Positions 1-8,321 of a DNA stretch of 64,000 bases are shown here, in pieces. The translations under genes were made by a program, and so were the position numbers. The DNA is taken from positions 2,434,001-2,498,000 of the forward strand of contig NZ_CP150203.1 of NCBI RefSeq assembly GCF_037969725.1. The letters run 5' to 3'. The stretch's first letter is position 1; each line of letters opens with the position of its first letter. Source of the stretch: Paenibacillus sp. FSL W8-0426. GTDB lineage: Bacteria > Bacillota > Bacilli > Paenibacillales > Paenibacillaceae. The notes below the pieces were generated by a model. The model was not told where the DNA came from and did not search any database. It saw only the letters and a program-made list of their open reading frames with translations.

Positions 1-612
1 TTGCTCAGATTAAGTTCTTTTATTTATTACAATGGGGCTTATATAGAATGTGAGCATACAGGAATTAACGATCATGTACCGATTGAATCTGAAACTACAG
101 CTGAATGTCTCAATTGTAACCCTGATCTTGACTTAAGTTTAGAAGTGAAAGATGAATGGATGAGTTTAAGGGAATATGATTACACAACACTCATTAAGGT
201 CAAAGATAACCCTATTGTAAAGCCACTTGAAGATCTCAAACGACTTGAGGCATCAAAGATCCTTTTTTCTGGAAACATTGATATGGTTTCATTCATGGAG
301 AAATTTAATACGAAATTAAATATTCTAACTACAGACAATGGAAAGCTAACTCAGCTTTCATCCATTAGGGCTTCTAAGGAAAATGCAGTAGCGGTTTTAT
401 GCAAGGCGATGAACATTCCACTCGAAAACGTCATGGTTTTTGGTGATGATTTTAATGACATAGGATTATTTAATTCTTGTGGATGGCCGGTGGCAATGGG
501 GAATGCCATTGAAGAATTGAAACTGATATCGAAAGAGATTACTGAAACTAATGATAACGATGGAGTGGCAATGATCTTAGAAGACTTTATTTCGGGAATA
601 CGAGAACGTTAG
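1..612 (+). CDS. HAD superfamily hydrolase, Cof type (C-terminal part, cut by window edge)
   Basis: The frame is open from the first base and ends at 612, so the N-terminus with the DxDxT nucleophile motif lies outside the window. The visible 203 residues carry late HAD motifs: a lysine in RASKENAV (motif III, about residue 126) and GDDFNDIGLF (motif IV, about 148-157), followed by the usual VAMGNA segment. This is the pattern of Cof/YidA-like HAD-IIB phosphatases acting on sugar phosphates or other small phosphorylated metabolites in the cytosol. Substrate cannot be read from sequence. The family is clear; the true start is not visible. Confidence 0.85.
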   Translation: MLRLSSFIYYNGAYIECEHTGINDHVPIESETTAECLNCNPDLDLSLEVKDEWMSLREYDYTTLIKVKDNPIVKPLEDLKRLEASKILFSGNIDMVSFMEKFNTKLNILTTDNGKLTQLSSIRASKENAVAVLCKAMNIPLENVMVFGDDFNDIGLFNSCGWPVAMGNAIEELKLISKEITETNDNDGVAMILEDFISGIRER

Positions 613-674
613 ATCGAAACCTGTGTAAGGAAAAGAATGTTTGGTGCTGACATTAAAGAATGGAGTCTAGGGCG

Positions 675-899
675 ATGAAAAACAATAGAGTAAGGATATT
701 AACGACACTGCTCTTTGGTATGATATTTACTGTCACTGCTGGAGCAGTTCTATATTTATTAAAGCAAGATAAAGAGAGCATGAATATCAGTTGGTTAATG
801 ACGGTCTGTTTATTCTCCATCTTAATTTCAGGTGGAAACCTAACAGTGTTGATTACAAAAAGAATTGAGGGTAGATCAAAACAATCGTATAAGAAATAG
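675..899 (+). CDS. Small two-helix membrane protein, function unknown
   Basis: A 74-residue protein starting at ATG 675, with TAGGGCG just upstream; an earlier in-frame start at 660 is less well placed. It has a short basic N-terminus (MKNNRVR), a hydrophobic segment at about 8-29, a polar loop (KQDKESMN), a second hydrophobic segment at about 38-58, and a basic tail (KRIEGRSKQSYKK). This predicts a hairpin of two membrane helices with both ends in the cytosol. I do not recognise the family. It follows the HAD gene by 62 bases. Confidence 0.5.
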   Translation: MKNNRVRILTTLLFGMIFTVTAGAVLYLLKQDKESMNISWLMTVCLFSILISGGNLTVLITKRIEGRSKQSYKK

Positions 900-907
900 A
901 GTAAACC

Positions 908-1136
908 CTATATAAACCGCAAAAAACATACACACGTAAACGGAGAGGCAGAACCAATCTGGAGAAGCGAAGCGTTCCCTAAAAGCTTTCTGAAAGAAAG
1001 CTGCATCGGAAGCATAGGCTTATCACCGGATTTTCCCCTAAGAAGAGGGGATTCAAAAAAATCTGGGGATAACAGCGATCGGAAGATGGTACTGCACTCG
1101 CAGTGGCCTTGTGTGATTGATTAATGGGGTTAAGTA
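908..1136. repeat. Dispersed repeat, copy A (type-1 ends)
   Basis: The left end CTATATAAACCGC (908-920) and an AACGGAGAGGCAGAACC block are followed by the shared core: a run beginning CTGGAGAAGCGAAGCG, an AGCTTTC/GAAAGCT hairpin, a GCATCGGAAGCATAGG segment, a CCGGATTTT/AAAATCTGG long stem, GGGGATAACAGCGATCGGAA and GATGGTACTG. The right end is degenerate (GGGGTTAAGTA instead of GCGGTTTATATAG). It is closest to copy B at 17.5 kb and shares its core with copy G at 62.7 kb. It ends about 110 bases before the exonuclease gene. It contains no convincing coding frame. Confidence 0.8.
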
Positions 1137-1248
1137 CTGAGGGATTCCGGGGAAGCAGAAGTAGCCAGACACCTAGCACCTTGGTTAGGACAGTGAACAT
1201 GGGGAACGTTACTGAAACTTTACTGCAATGTTGAAGGAAGGTGTTTCG

Positions 1249-1911
1249 TTGAAGATAGATATGGTTTCTGAAACGGAGTATATCGTGTCTGAATTGATTA
1301 TTGAGAGTATTCCAACCCAAAGGTTCTGTATCTTTGATTTAGAGGCCACAGGGCCAAATGAAGAAGAGGACCAAATTATTCAAATTGGTGCGCTGATCAT
1401 GAATAGCCGTTCAGGCGAAATCGAAAAGACATATGAAACATTGATTAAACCATCTAAACCGATACCTGAAGTGATTGAGCGATTAACTGGAATTACTAAT
1501 GAAGATGTAATTGAAGCACCGGAATTGACTGAAGTTTTCTCTGAATTCATAGACTTTTGCAAAGGAGCAGTATTAGTAACTCAAGCTGGTTATGAGTATG
1601 ATTGGCCGTTGCTGATGAATGAATGTAAAAGAAACAATTTACGGATGATTCCTAATAAGATCATTGATACTAAAGCATTATTCACATTTCTTTTTCCCGA
1701 GGTTGTTGAAATCATCTCTACAAACTTTTTGATTAAGTACTTTAGCATCGATGACTCAGATATAAGGCGGCATAATGCACTAGGGGATAGTTTCTTGATT
1801 GCAAGAATATTCAATGAGCTGATGATAGAACTAAATAATAGAGAAATCGTTGACATCAATATTCAGAATCCCCTAACAATAAAGAGAGTACAACTGCAGA
1901 AACTCTTGTAA
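1249..1911 (+). CDS. DnaQ-like 3'-5' exonuclease (DEDDh family)
   Basis: The 220-residue product has exonuclease motif I in FCIFDLEATGP (D and E metal ligands), motif II around TQAGYEYDWPLL, and a C-terminal HNALGDSFL segment with the His and Asp of the DEDDh type. Such proteins remove nucleotides from 3' ends of DNA or RNA, as polymerase III epsilon-like proofreaders or stand-alone repair or RNA-trimming enzymes. I chose TTG 1249 because AAGGAAGGTG lies 5 bases upstream; ATG 1228 is in frame but has no clear ribosome site. The core is the usual size, with a 40-residue C-terminal extension of unknown role. Repeat copy A lies just upstream. Confidence 0.8.
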   Translation: MKIDMVSETEYIVSELIIESIPTQRFCIFDLEATGPNEEEDQIIQIGALIMNSRSGEIEKTYETLIKPSKPIPEVIERLTGITNEDVIEAPELTEVFSEFIDFCKGAVLVTQAGYEYDWPLLMNECKRNNLRMIPNKIIDTKALFTFLFPEVVEIISTNFLIKYFSIDDSDIRRHNALGDSFLIARIFNELMIELNNREIVDINIQNPLTIKRVQLQKLL

Positions 1912-2003
1912 GTATAACGGGATAAAGCAACAATCTAACCTAACAACATATTCTTATAATGGGCATTCGACCTCGGTCCATGGAGGATAAAAAAACAAAA
2001 ACT

Positions 2004-2162
2004 TACGGGGTCTGTTATTGATTAAATCAAGGGAACGGGCAAGCTCTTCATCCTTCACCTCAGCAAGATCCGTACCTTTCGGGAAAAACTCTCGAAGCAG
2101 CCCGTTCGCATTCTCATTGGAACCCCGTTGTCAAGGGGAATAAGGGTCCGCAAATAAACGTA
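2004..2162 (-). pseudogene. IS30-family transposase fragment
   Basis: On the minus strand this stretch encodes RGSNENANGLLREFFPKGTD, continuing into LAEVKDEELARSLDLINNRP and RK, the conserved end of IS30-family DDE transposases. The upstream part (toward 2162) still reads like the YFADPYSPWQ segment of the family, but only if two single bases are restored, so the frame is broken. No inverted repeats or intact transposase were found. It is a relic of an old insertion beside another decayed gene (LysE-like). Confidence 0.8.
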
Positions 2163-2233
2163 TAAATATCCTTGCTCACAATTAGAGATAAGAATTAAGA
2201 GTAGTTCAAGCAAATGCTTCGAGGGCGGAAACT

Positions 2234-2566
2234 TTAGTTAAAAACGCATTCACGCATCGGACAGCTCCGCTCCTCCTCGGTCGCCAGAAGAGAACAAGTG
2301 CGCCAGTCTATCCAGGCAAGCAATACGCCACCAATTAGTTAAAGCCATATCTGGTAACCGATAAGCAGGTGGGTCAACCAAGCAAGGCCGAATGCGGCTT
2401 TACACCCGTATAGTGCATCGGCCGTTGCCAATCCCAGGCCAGATACAAATCCGTACCAGCCTCCTTGAGTCAGTGATCTCCGAATGCAAATCACCACTAT
2501 CGGCTCCACGGGTGCCGCAAACGCCAAGCAATGATACATCCTTTGAGTAACAAAGGAAATATCCAT
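2234..2566 (-). pseudogene. LysE/RhtB-family amino-acid exporter, truncated and interrupted
   Basis: Reading from 2566 downward, the first 75 codons match the N-terminal part of LysE-type exporters: MDISF start, the APVEPIVVICIRRSL segment (family consensus APVGPI), and WYGFVSGLGLATADALYG. An in-frame TAA at about 2339-2341 interrupts the second membrane helix region. The same frame then continues about 35 codons (LIGGVLLAWIDWRTC) to a stop at 2234. Intact family members are about 200 residues with six helices; the second half is missing. Glycine-to-glutamate in APVEPI is another sign of decay. It lies head to tail after the serine hydrolase gene. Confidence 0.75.
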
Positions 2567-2586
2567 CGTTTCTTACCTTCCATAAA

Positions 2587-3978
2587 TCATTTCTCGATGC
2601 GATCCGCCACGGACTGACCCTCGTGATCATACCAGATAAATTGGAGACTCTTTCCTGCCTCAGTGCCGATGAATTCTAGTTCGGTCGCGGTTTGTTGCTC
2701 GTAGAAACGTACGTTACTGATGGGCAGCAATAAAAACTCCATTCCGTTGCCTAGCCGCATATAAAGTTGACTGTGCTTAACATAAACCTTCACAGATATC
2801 GATTGTTCCTGTTCATCTGAGAAACAGTATTCACCCAGAAACGGTTCATAGTCTTCCGATGTGCGCGGGATAATGGTGCGGTGGGCCGCTGGCCGCGGCA
2901 TTTCAATCTGTTCGCCGGCAAGAATCTGTTCAATACTCTGGATCAACTGCTGTGTATAGGCAAATTCCCGTTCCCCATTTTGCAGGAGGATCAGTGTGGT
3001 ATCCTGCTCGATATAGCGTTTGAAGAGAGTGGCATATCCAGGCCAACCACCGCTGTGCCACACCATTTTGCCTAGCTGATCATGATGCTCGATCAGCCAT
3101 CCAAATCCGTAGTCAAAGGATTCTCCGTTATTCAGCACTACTGGTGCGAACATGGCTTCGCGCAACTGCGGATGTATAAACTTGTCATCATAAAGCGCAC
3201 GATCCAAACGAAGCAGATCCATGACCGTACTGTTCACCATGCCATCTCCCTGCAAACCGTCCAAATAGTCGACATAATTCAGTTCCGGCACCATATCCGG
3301 CAACACATATCCACCGTGTTCCAGCCGATAGACATAGCCCCAAGCGTAGTCATTCGGAACCGGGCCTGGATCAAAACGTCGGTTGTATACGCGTGTCCGC
3401 GTCATACTGAGCGGCTGAAAAATCTGCTCGGACAAAAAGTCTGCATAGGACTGACCGCTTATCCGTTCGATTAGAATAGCCAGCATAATGTAACCCGTAT
3501 TGCTGTACATCCAACTGTCATTAGGTGCAAACAGTGAGGCGGGCCGGTGAGCGGCCAGCATGTCCATTACATCATTGTTGACAGCCTTCTGTGCAGGATT
3601 CCACTTCTTGGCGGATAACTCCATATAGTCCGGCAGCCCTGATGTATGGGTCAGTAAATGACGGATGGTAATACCCGGATAGGGCAAATCAGGCAGCCAT
3701 CTGGACACAGGATCGTCCCACTCCAATTTTCCCAACTGATTCAAGCGTATGATGCCCAATGCAGTAATCGGTTTGGAGACCGAAGCTAACTCGAACATCG
3801 AATCTGTGGTAAGCGTACGCACGCGATCTTTGCTAAATTCTGCGATGCCCATCGCATCACAAAGGAGAGGTATACCCTGTTTGGCAATAAGGATTACGCC
3901 ATTAAAATGTTCTTGTTCTCTAATATGCTCCATGAGTGCAGACAATTGTGCTGCCCGTTCTTTCAATTCTCCTGTCAT
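2587..3978 (-). CDS. Beta-lactamase-family serine hydrolase (class C / PBP4-like)
   Basis: The 463-residue protein has the catalytic S-x-x-K motif SVSK (residues 66-69), the YSN motif at 158-160 and HSGG in place of KTG at about residue 311, the arrangement of class C beta-lactamase-like esterases, DD-peptidases and D-amino-acid hydrolases. About 110 C-terminal residues after the catalytic domain form a beta-rich extension, as in many Bacillales members. No signal peptide is apparent, so it is probably cytosolic. The ATG start has AAGGAGGAG 6 bases upstream. A MerR regulator lies upstream in the same direction, which may control it. Substrate unknown; true beta-lactam hydrolysis is not implied. 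Confidence 0.88.
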   Translation of the reverse strand: MTGELKERAAQLSALMEHIREQEHFNGVILIAKQGIPLLCDAMGIAEFSKDRVRTLTTDSMFELASVSKPITALGIIRLNQLGKLEWDDPVSRWLPDLPYPGITIRHLLTHTSGLPDYMELSAKKWNPAQKAVNNDVMDMLAAHRPASLFAPNDSWMYSNTGYIMLAILIERISGQSYADFLSEQIFQPLSMTRTRVYNRRFDPGPVPNDYAWGYVYRLEHGGYVLPDMVPELNYVDYLDGLQGDGMVNSTVMDLLRLDRALYDDKFIHPQLREAMFAPVVLNNGESFDYGFGWLIEHHDQLGKMVWHSGGWPGYATLFKRYIEQDTTLILLQNGEREFAYTQQLIQSIEQILAGEQIEMPRPAAHRTIIPRTSEDYEPFLGEYCFSDEQEQSISVKVYVKHSQLYMRLGNGMEFLLLPISNVRFYEQQTATELEFIGTEAGKSLQFIWYDHEGQSVADRIEK

Positions 3979-4128
3979 TTATGCTCCTCCTTTGGTTCTA
4001 CAAATACTCCTGCAAACGCAGGGGCTCTTATTGATTAAGCGATGCTGCTCACACTCCTGCTCCGATTGTTTACGATTACAATAGCTATAGCCCGGTCAGC
4101 CTGAAAAAAGTCTGTTTCTCTTTTTCCA

Positions 4129-4917
4129 TCACTCCTCTTTCTGCGCTTCCTTCTGCCCATCGATTCCATGAAGGCCGAATTTGCTCGCATAGTGTGCCAA
4201 CGCCTCATCCAGCCAAGCGCTCTCCCGTTCGTTAAATGGCATATCCACCAACTGGTTCAAACATTCATGCTCCTCCTCTGGAATATGGGCAAAGTTTGCA
4301 ATCGCCTTGTCATCAAGAAAACCGAGTATCCGCTGCACATAGAAACCTAGCATTTCCTCGGCTTCCAAAGCATCCGGCTCTCCTGCCGCTAAACGCGTAA
4401 CAGCTTCGGCAAAAGCAAGCATTTCCCGATCCAATTCAGCTACGGCATCTTGAGAGATATCGAACAAGGCAGTTGCCGTTTGCTCTGACAGATGCTCAGC
4501 CACCCAACTGCGCTGTTTGTCCTCCCTTAGCATGTTACGTATCAGCAGAAACATCATGTTATGCTCCAGTTCACCTTCACGCTGCAGGATGGTTAGCAGC
4601 CGTTCGAGGATCTCCAGCGACTTGTCAAGTTCAGCGCGGGCGGCTTGCAGGGCTTGCTGCTGCATATTCAGTGTTTCGACCAAACTCATCTCCGATTCGC
4701 GATGATTAAATTTGCGAATACGTTCCAAAGAAAAACCGAGCGTTTTCAATCCAATGATTTTCTGCAAGGTGATCAAATCACCAGTACCATAGATTCGATG
4801 CCCGTTTTCCTGACGACGTGGGCACAGCAGCCCCACCTCTTCATAATAATGAAGCGTCCGTATCGGAATGCCGCTCAATTCGGCAAATTTTCCGATGGAA
4901 TAATGTGTACTGCCCAT
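4129..4917 (-). CDS. MerR-family transcriptional regulator
   Basis: The N-terminal residues (YSIGKFAELSGIPIRTLHYY) form the winged helix-turn-helix of MerR proteins, followed by the wing with RRQENGHRIYG and a long dimerisation helix. The C-terminal half is helical and acidic and holds no metal-binding cysteine cluster, so it probably senses an organic ligand rather than a metal. I place the start at ATG 4917, 6 bases after GAGGAGGAG; ATG 4923 directly abuts that ribosome site. 262 residues. MerR proteins usually activate promoters with long -35/-10 spacing; the adjacent serine hydrolase is the obvious candidate target. Confidence 0.88.
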   Translation of the reverse strand: MGSTHYSIGKFAELSGIPIRTLHYYEEVGLLCPRRQENGHRIYGTGDLITLQKIIGLKTLGFSLERIRKFNHRESEMSLVETLNMQQQALQAARAELDKSLEILERLLTILQREGELEHNMMFLLIRNMLREDKQRSWVAEHLSEQTATALFDISQDAVAELDREMLAFAEAVTRLAAGEPDALEAEEMLGFYVQRILGFLDDKAIANFAHIPEEEHECLNQLVDMPFNERESAWLDEALAHYASKFGLHGIDGQKEAQKEE

Positions 4918-5961
4918 CGTCATCTCCTCCTCATGCCTCCATTATATAACCTCCAGTAACTGTAGGAGCAAGCAGAACAAATCACATAAAAATGATTACA
5001 GGAACAATGAAATTTTTGATTTCGCGAATCAATACCGTATAGATATCAACAGGCACTTGCTGCGCAAGAAAGGCGAAATTCATCTGCTTGGCGCTGCCGA
5101 GATAGAAACAAAGTGTTAGCGGTTAAAGGTTTTTGGCCTTGCAAACGAGAATAAAAGAAGCAGATCCTTCAATTGAGTTGATGTTTGGCTTGACTCGGCT
5201 TCTCTGCGTTTCCAGCTTGTTTTGACGACGAGGAATGTTCAAAGCTTCAGCCAGATGTTCGATGGGGCTGAATTTCTCATACTGAGCTTGCAAATCCCAG
5301 GCGAACCATTGGACTTACTGGAAAACTACTCGAAATACATACATGGAGACAAGAATAAAAATTACTTTGAAAGCAACACGAAAAAGTGGGTGGCATCTTC
5401 TAACATCGAATTCAACGGAAACAATAAGAACGGCTAACTGGTATCGCACTTAACGTATCGAGACTCGTGAATGCAGAAACGTTATTAAAAGATCAGCGTA
5501 ATGTCTGAAAAAACAAACTTGCTTGAATGAAAAAAACAATTTGAGAGGTACCAAGAAATTAATAAAACTGAAGGGTAGTAAAACTGAGGAAGACATCAGG
5601 AGACAATTAATAGGATCGCATGAATCGCTATTCAATAACGAAATAAGATCAGGCTTACTTTCTGTGATAAAGAGGTTTTTTCCGCAAATGAAAACCGCTA
5701 GATAATACCTATCTAAAAGGGCTCAGAAAAAATCCTCAGATTACATTAGCGATTGCACTTGAACTTGCAAATATGGATCTTAAAGAAATGACTAATTGCA
5801 AAATGGATAATGGTAGATCATTCGGGGAAGACACTGACATCCTGTAACACGATATCTAGGCCGCGGATTCTGTCCTTGCTTCGCATTTAGGTGTATGCGG
5901 AGAGTTCGCTTTTTTTGAATTTGAAAAGCTTCTCGGTTTCGTGAATATCGTTATCCGAAAT
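4918..5961. other. Gene-poor, decayed stretch upstream of the ParB-like gene
   Basis: About 1 kb holds no gene I can support. There are protein-like but broken frames: a stretch near 5035-5120 that reads in one frame to a stop (IDINRHLLRKKGEIHLLG), a 71-codon frame at 5222-5437 (LDLLENYSKYIHGDKNKNYF) and a 60-codon frame at 5523-5705, none recognised and none with a good ribosome site. The last part contains an XRE-like fragment listed separately. I read the block as remnants of deleted genes. Confidence 0.4.
5701..5847 (+). pseudogene. Fragment resembling an XRE-type helix-turn-helix regulator
   Basis: In one frame this reads NTYLKGLRKNPQITLAIALE then LANMDLKEMT before a stop at 5847. This resembles the end of the recognition helix and the following helices of Cro/C1-type regulators (typical pattern: GxRxPSxxTxxKIAxALxVxxxEL). 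The N-terminal half of the domain is not present in frame, and the upstream frame has several stops. There is no start or ribosome site. It is most likely a relic; the match rests on a short stretch only. Confidence 0.35.
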
Positions 5962-6009
5962 GTTGAACTGGACATTTACACGATAAAAATCACTGGTTCA
6001 ACTTCTATA
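5962..6009. repeat. Dispersed repeat, copy E (both ends joined, core deleted)
   Basis: GTTGAACTGGACATTTACAC is the type-2 left end seen in copies D and G. After only CGAT it runs straight into AAAAATCACTGGTTCAAC, the type-2 right end of copy G. The roughly 190-bp core is absent. The two ends can pair into one hairpin. It sits just ahead of the ParB-like gene. Confidence 0.7.
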
Positions 6010-6030
6010 ATGAGATATGGGGTGCTGACT

Positions 6031-6465
6031 ATGTCTAGATTTACTTTAACGGCTGCAATGAAGTACGCTGCAAACGATGATATTGAAACATGGATACATC
6101 ACTTTCTGAATGGTGAAGGAGAGAACGTTGGATTATCGAATGGACTTAAGTTAAAAACAAGGTATTGGCTCGGACCAGTCGAAATCGAGACAAGTTATCT
6201 TAGCAGAGTTGTTGGGCCAGAATCACATATGGAGTATGTAGAGGATGAGAATTGGTGGAATCATACCATAAATCAAATTTGCGAGCGATTAGAGGCTGGA
6301 TGGGATATGCCTCCGTTAATTGCTGAAAATCGAAATGGATCTTTTAGTGTACGAGACGGTAATCACCGACTTGGCGCACTGCAAAAGTTAAATAAAGAAA
6401 AGTGTCATGTAATTATATGGGACGATCATAGCGTAGATCACATATTAAAGGCTATGCTTCGTTGA
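6031..6465 (+). CDS. Small ParB/sulfiredoxin-fold protein
   Basis: The 144-residue product ends with PPLIAENRNGSFSVRDGNHR followed by LGAL, the signature of the ParB N-terminal nuclease/sulfiredoxin fold (a loop G-x-H-R that binds nucleotide in ParB CTPases and in DNA-binding relatives). There is no helix-turn-helix or C-terminal dimer domain, so it is not a chromosome-partition ParB; stand-alone versions are found as small nucleotide-binding enzymes of unknown substrate. Start ATG 6031 has GGGGTG about 5 bases upstream; an in-frame ATG at 6010 would begin at the edge of repeat copy E. The phosphotransferase gene follows after 31 bases, suggesting cotranscription. Confidence 0.7.
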   Translation: MSRFTLTAAMKYAANDDIETWIHHFLNGEGENVGLSNGLKLKTRYWLGPVEIETSYLSRVVGPESHMEYVEDENWWNHTINQICERLEAGWDMPPLIAENRNGSFSVRDGNHRLGALQKLNKEKCHVIIWDDHSVDHILKAMLR

Positions 6466-6496
6466 AAGGATGCGAAGTACAAGAAAGGAGGAAACG

Positions 6497-7276
6497 ATGA
6501 AAATTCAGGACATCCCCATTGAGATCATAGACCAAATCGGAGAAGTACGAAAAATTACTTTTCCCAGGCAAGGTCATACCTCTATCGTTGCTATTTTAGA
6601 TACACCCGATCAAAAGTACATCATCAAGAAGACAGAAAACGACCTATACAATGAATGGTTATCCAAAGAATATAAGGTACTTCAATATCTTTGCGATACA
6701 GGGCTGCCCGTTCCGAAAGCGTATTCATTCTGTGCCAAGAACCAATCAAGATGGCTTCTGATGGATTATATGGATGGAATAAGTTTGAGGGAATTTCTAG
6801 CTCGAGAGCCTGATCTCAAAGAAAAGGAAAAAGCCATCTTCAATTTTGGACGTTGTTTAAAGAAAATACATGAAAGTGCTTGCCCGATTGAATTGTTGAA
6901 GAAGGATCATTCTTGGTTAGATTCAATGCTACTCCAAGCAGAATATAACCTAACCCACTTTGCTGTAGATGGATCAGAAGAACTGCTTAAACGGTTGAAA
7001 GAAGATAAACCAAAACCGATCGAGAATACGTTGATTCATGGCGATTTTACAATAGATAATGTATTAGTGAATGAATGCAATATCGTTGGAGTTATTGACT
7101 GGTCAGGAGCTGCGTTCGGAGATCCAAGATATGATGTCGCTTTAGCAATAAGACCGAAACATAATGCTTTTGAGAATGAACGAGATCAAGAAATATTTTT
7201 TGACGCATATGGAACGTTGAGAATAACGGATGAAGAATATGATTACTTCGAGAACGGAATATATAACTTCTTTTAG
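6497..7276 (+). CDS. Aminoglycoside-phosphotransferase-family kinase
   Basis: The 259-residue protein has the Brenner-type catalytic motif HGDFTIDN (residues 181-188; catalytic Asp and metal-binding Asn) and the downstream VIDWSGAAFGDPRYD segment with the metal-binding Asp at about 201. An ATP-binding lysine (YIIKK, about 44) and LMDYMDGISL hinge are in place. The family phosphorylates hydroxyls on aminoglycosides, macrolides, choline, homoserine or other small molecules; this one is not close enough to a known type to name a substrate. The start ATG 6497 follows AAGGAGG by 6 bases. The C-terminus (ENGIYNFF) is shorter than in most members, which often have another 20-40 residues, so slight truncation is possible. 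Confidence 0.85.
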   Translation: MKIQDIPIEIIDQIGEVRKITFPRQGHTSIVAILDTPDQKYIIKKTENDLYNEWLSKEYKVLQYLCDTGLPVPKAYSFCAKNQSRWLLMDYMDGISLREFLAREPDLKEKEKAIFNFGRCLKKIHESACPIELLKKDHSWLDSMLLQAEYNLTHFAVDGSEELLKRLKEDKPKPIENTLIHGDFTIDNVLVNECNIVGVIDWSGAAFGDPRYDVALAIRPKHNAFENERDQEIFFDAYGTLRITDEEYDYFENGIYNFF

Positions 7277-7306
7277 TGCCGCTTCAAAACCGAAAATACG
7301 AAGAAG

Positions 7307-8253
7307 GTGAAGATTGAATTGTTTAACCTTAAAACCTCCCAAAGCGACTCGTTCAAAGAACTAAATAAGTATGTTTCGGACGTAAAGCAGTTCATATCCG
7401 CTACCGCTGCTGCAACGTATATTATTCATAATGATCGGATCGTGAATGAATGGTATGCAGGAACACATGCCAAGCCTACAGATAGCCGATTCGTTGATGC
7501 CGAATCACGCTTCAATGTCGCTTCCGTCCGGAAGACTTTTTTAGGGTTTGCTATTAGTCTTGCACTCGTTGAAGGTAAGATCGAAAGCATAGACGACCTT
7601 GTTGTTGATTATTTAAATGACTTCGACAGAGGAGTATTAAACGATACAACCATAAGGCATTTGTTAACCCATACCCATGGACTGGATAGCCTGCATCATA
7701 GGCGGTTTCTCCAAGGAGCAGATTGGAAATACAATAATGTCGGTGTGAATTTGCTTATTGAGCTGTCCGGAAATTATATAAGATGCCTTTGGCACGATTG
7801 CTTGAGGACCGCGTATTTTCGCCTTTGGGATTTAACCAAACCGGATGGAGCAAGAAACAGAATGACAAATTAGTATGGCTTAACGAGTCCTACACAGACG
7901 ATCTGGGGAATGAAGCTAACTTGTTTATGAGTGCGAGAGAATTGGCCTTTTGGGGTTATTTGCATTTAAATAAGGGAGCCATAGAGGGGAAGCAGCTATT
8001 TCCTAAAGAAATATTTGAGCAAGTTTCGACGATCATTACGCCTCCGGGTTTGGAACAAAAATTACCGAGAAACGGATTTTTCTGGTTTGTGCAAGATGAA
8101 CCGCGTTCTTTAACGGAATTAGGCGATACACTTCCATATGGTTCTTTTCAATCTTTGGGTGCTACCGGATGCGCATGTCTTGTCATACCCGAGTATAGAA
8201 CCGTGGCGGTCAGAATGTATAATCAGAACGGACCAAAAGACGGGAAGTATTGA
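7307..8253 (+). pseudogene. Beta-lactamase-family serine hydrolase, frameshifted
   Basis: Two overlapping frames give the two halves of one protein of about 315 residues. The first (7307-7873) has the catalytic SVRK motif (S-x-x-K), IRHLLTHTHGLD and a YNN motif. It loses homology after NLLIELSG at about 7770. The second frame picks up immediately with KLYKMPLARLLEDRVFSPLG and runs to 8253 with the C-terminal conserved SLGATGCACLVIPE. Adding one A to the AAA run at about 7773 joins them perfectly, so this is a one-base deletion or sequencing error. The start is GTG 7307 or TTG 7319. The intact enzyme would be a cytosolic esterase or peptidase-like hydrolase. Confidence 0.8.
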
Positions 8254-8321
8254 GAGTCCAACCATCAATAATGACAGGCCAGTGAGCAGCGATCAACATT
8301 TATTTTAGAGGAGATGATCTA

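Noticed and set aside
979..1320. 113-codon minus-strand frame over repeat copy A
   Set aside because: It spans the repeat and the start of the exonuclease on the other strand, without ribosome site or family match.
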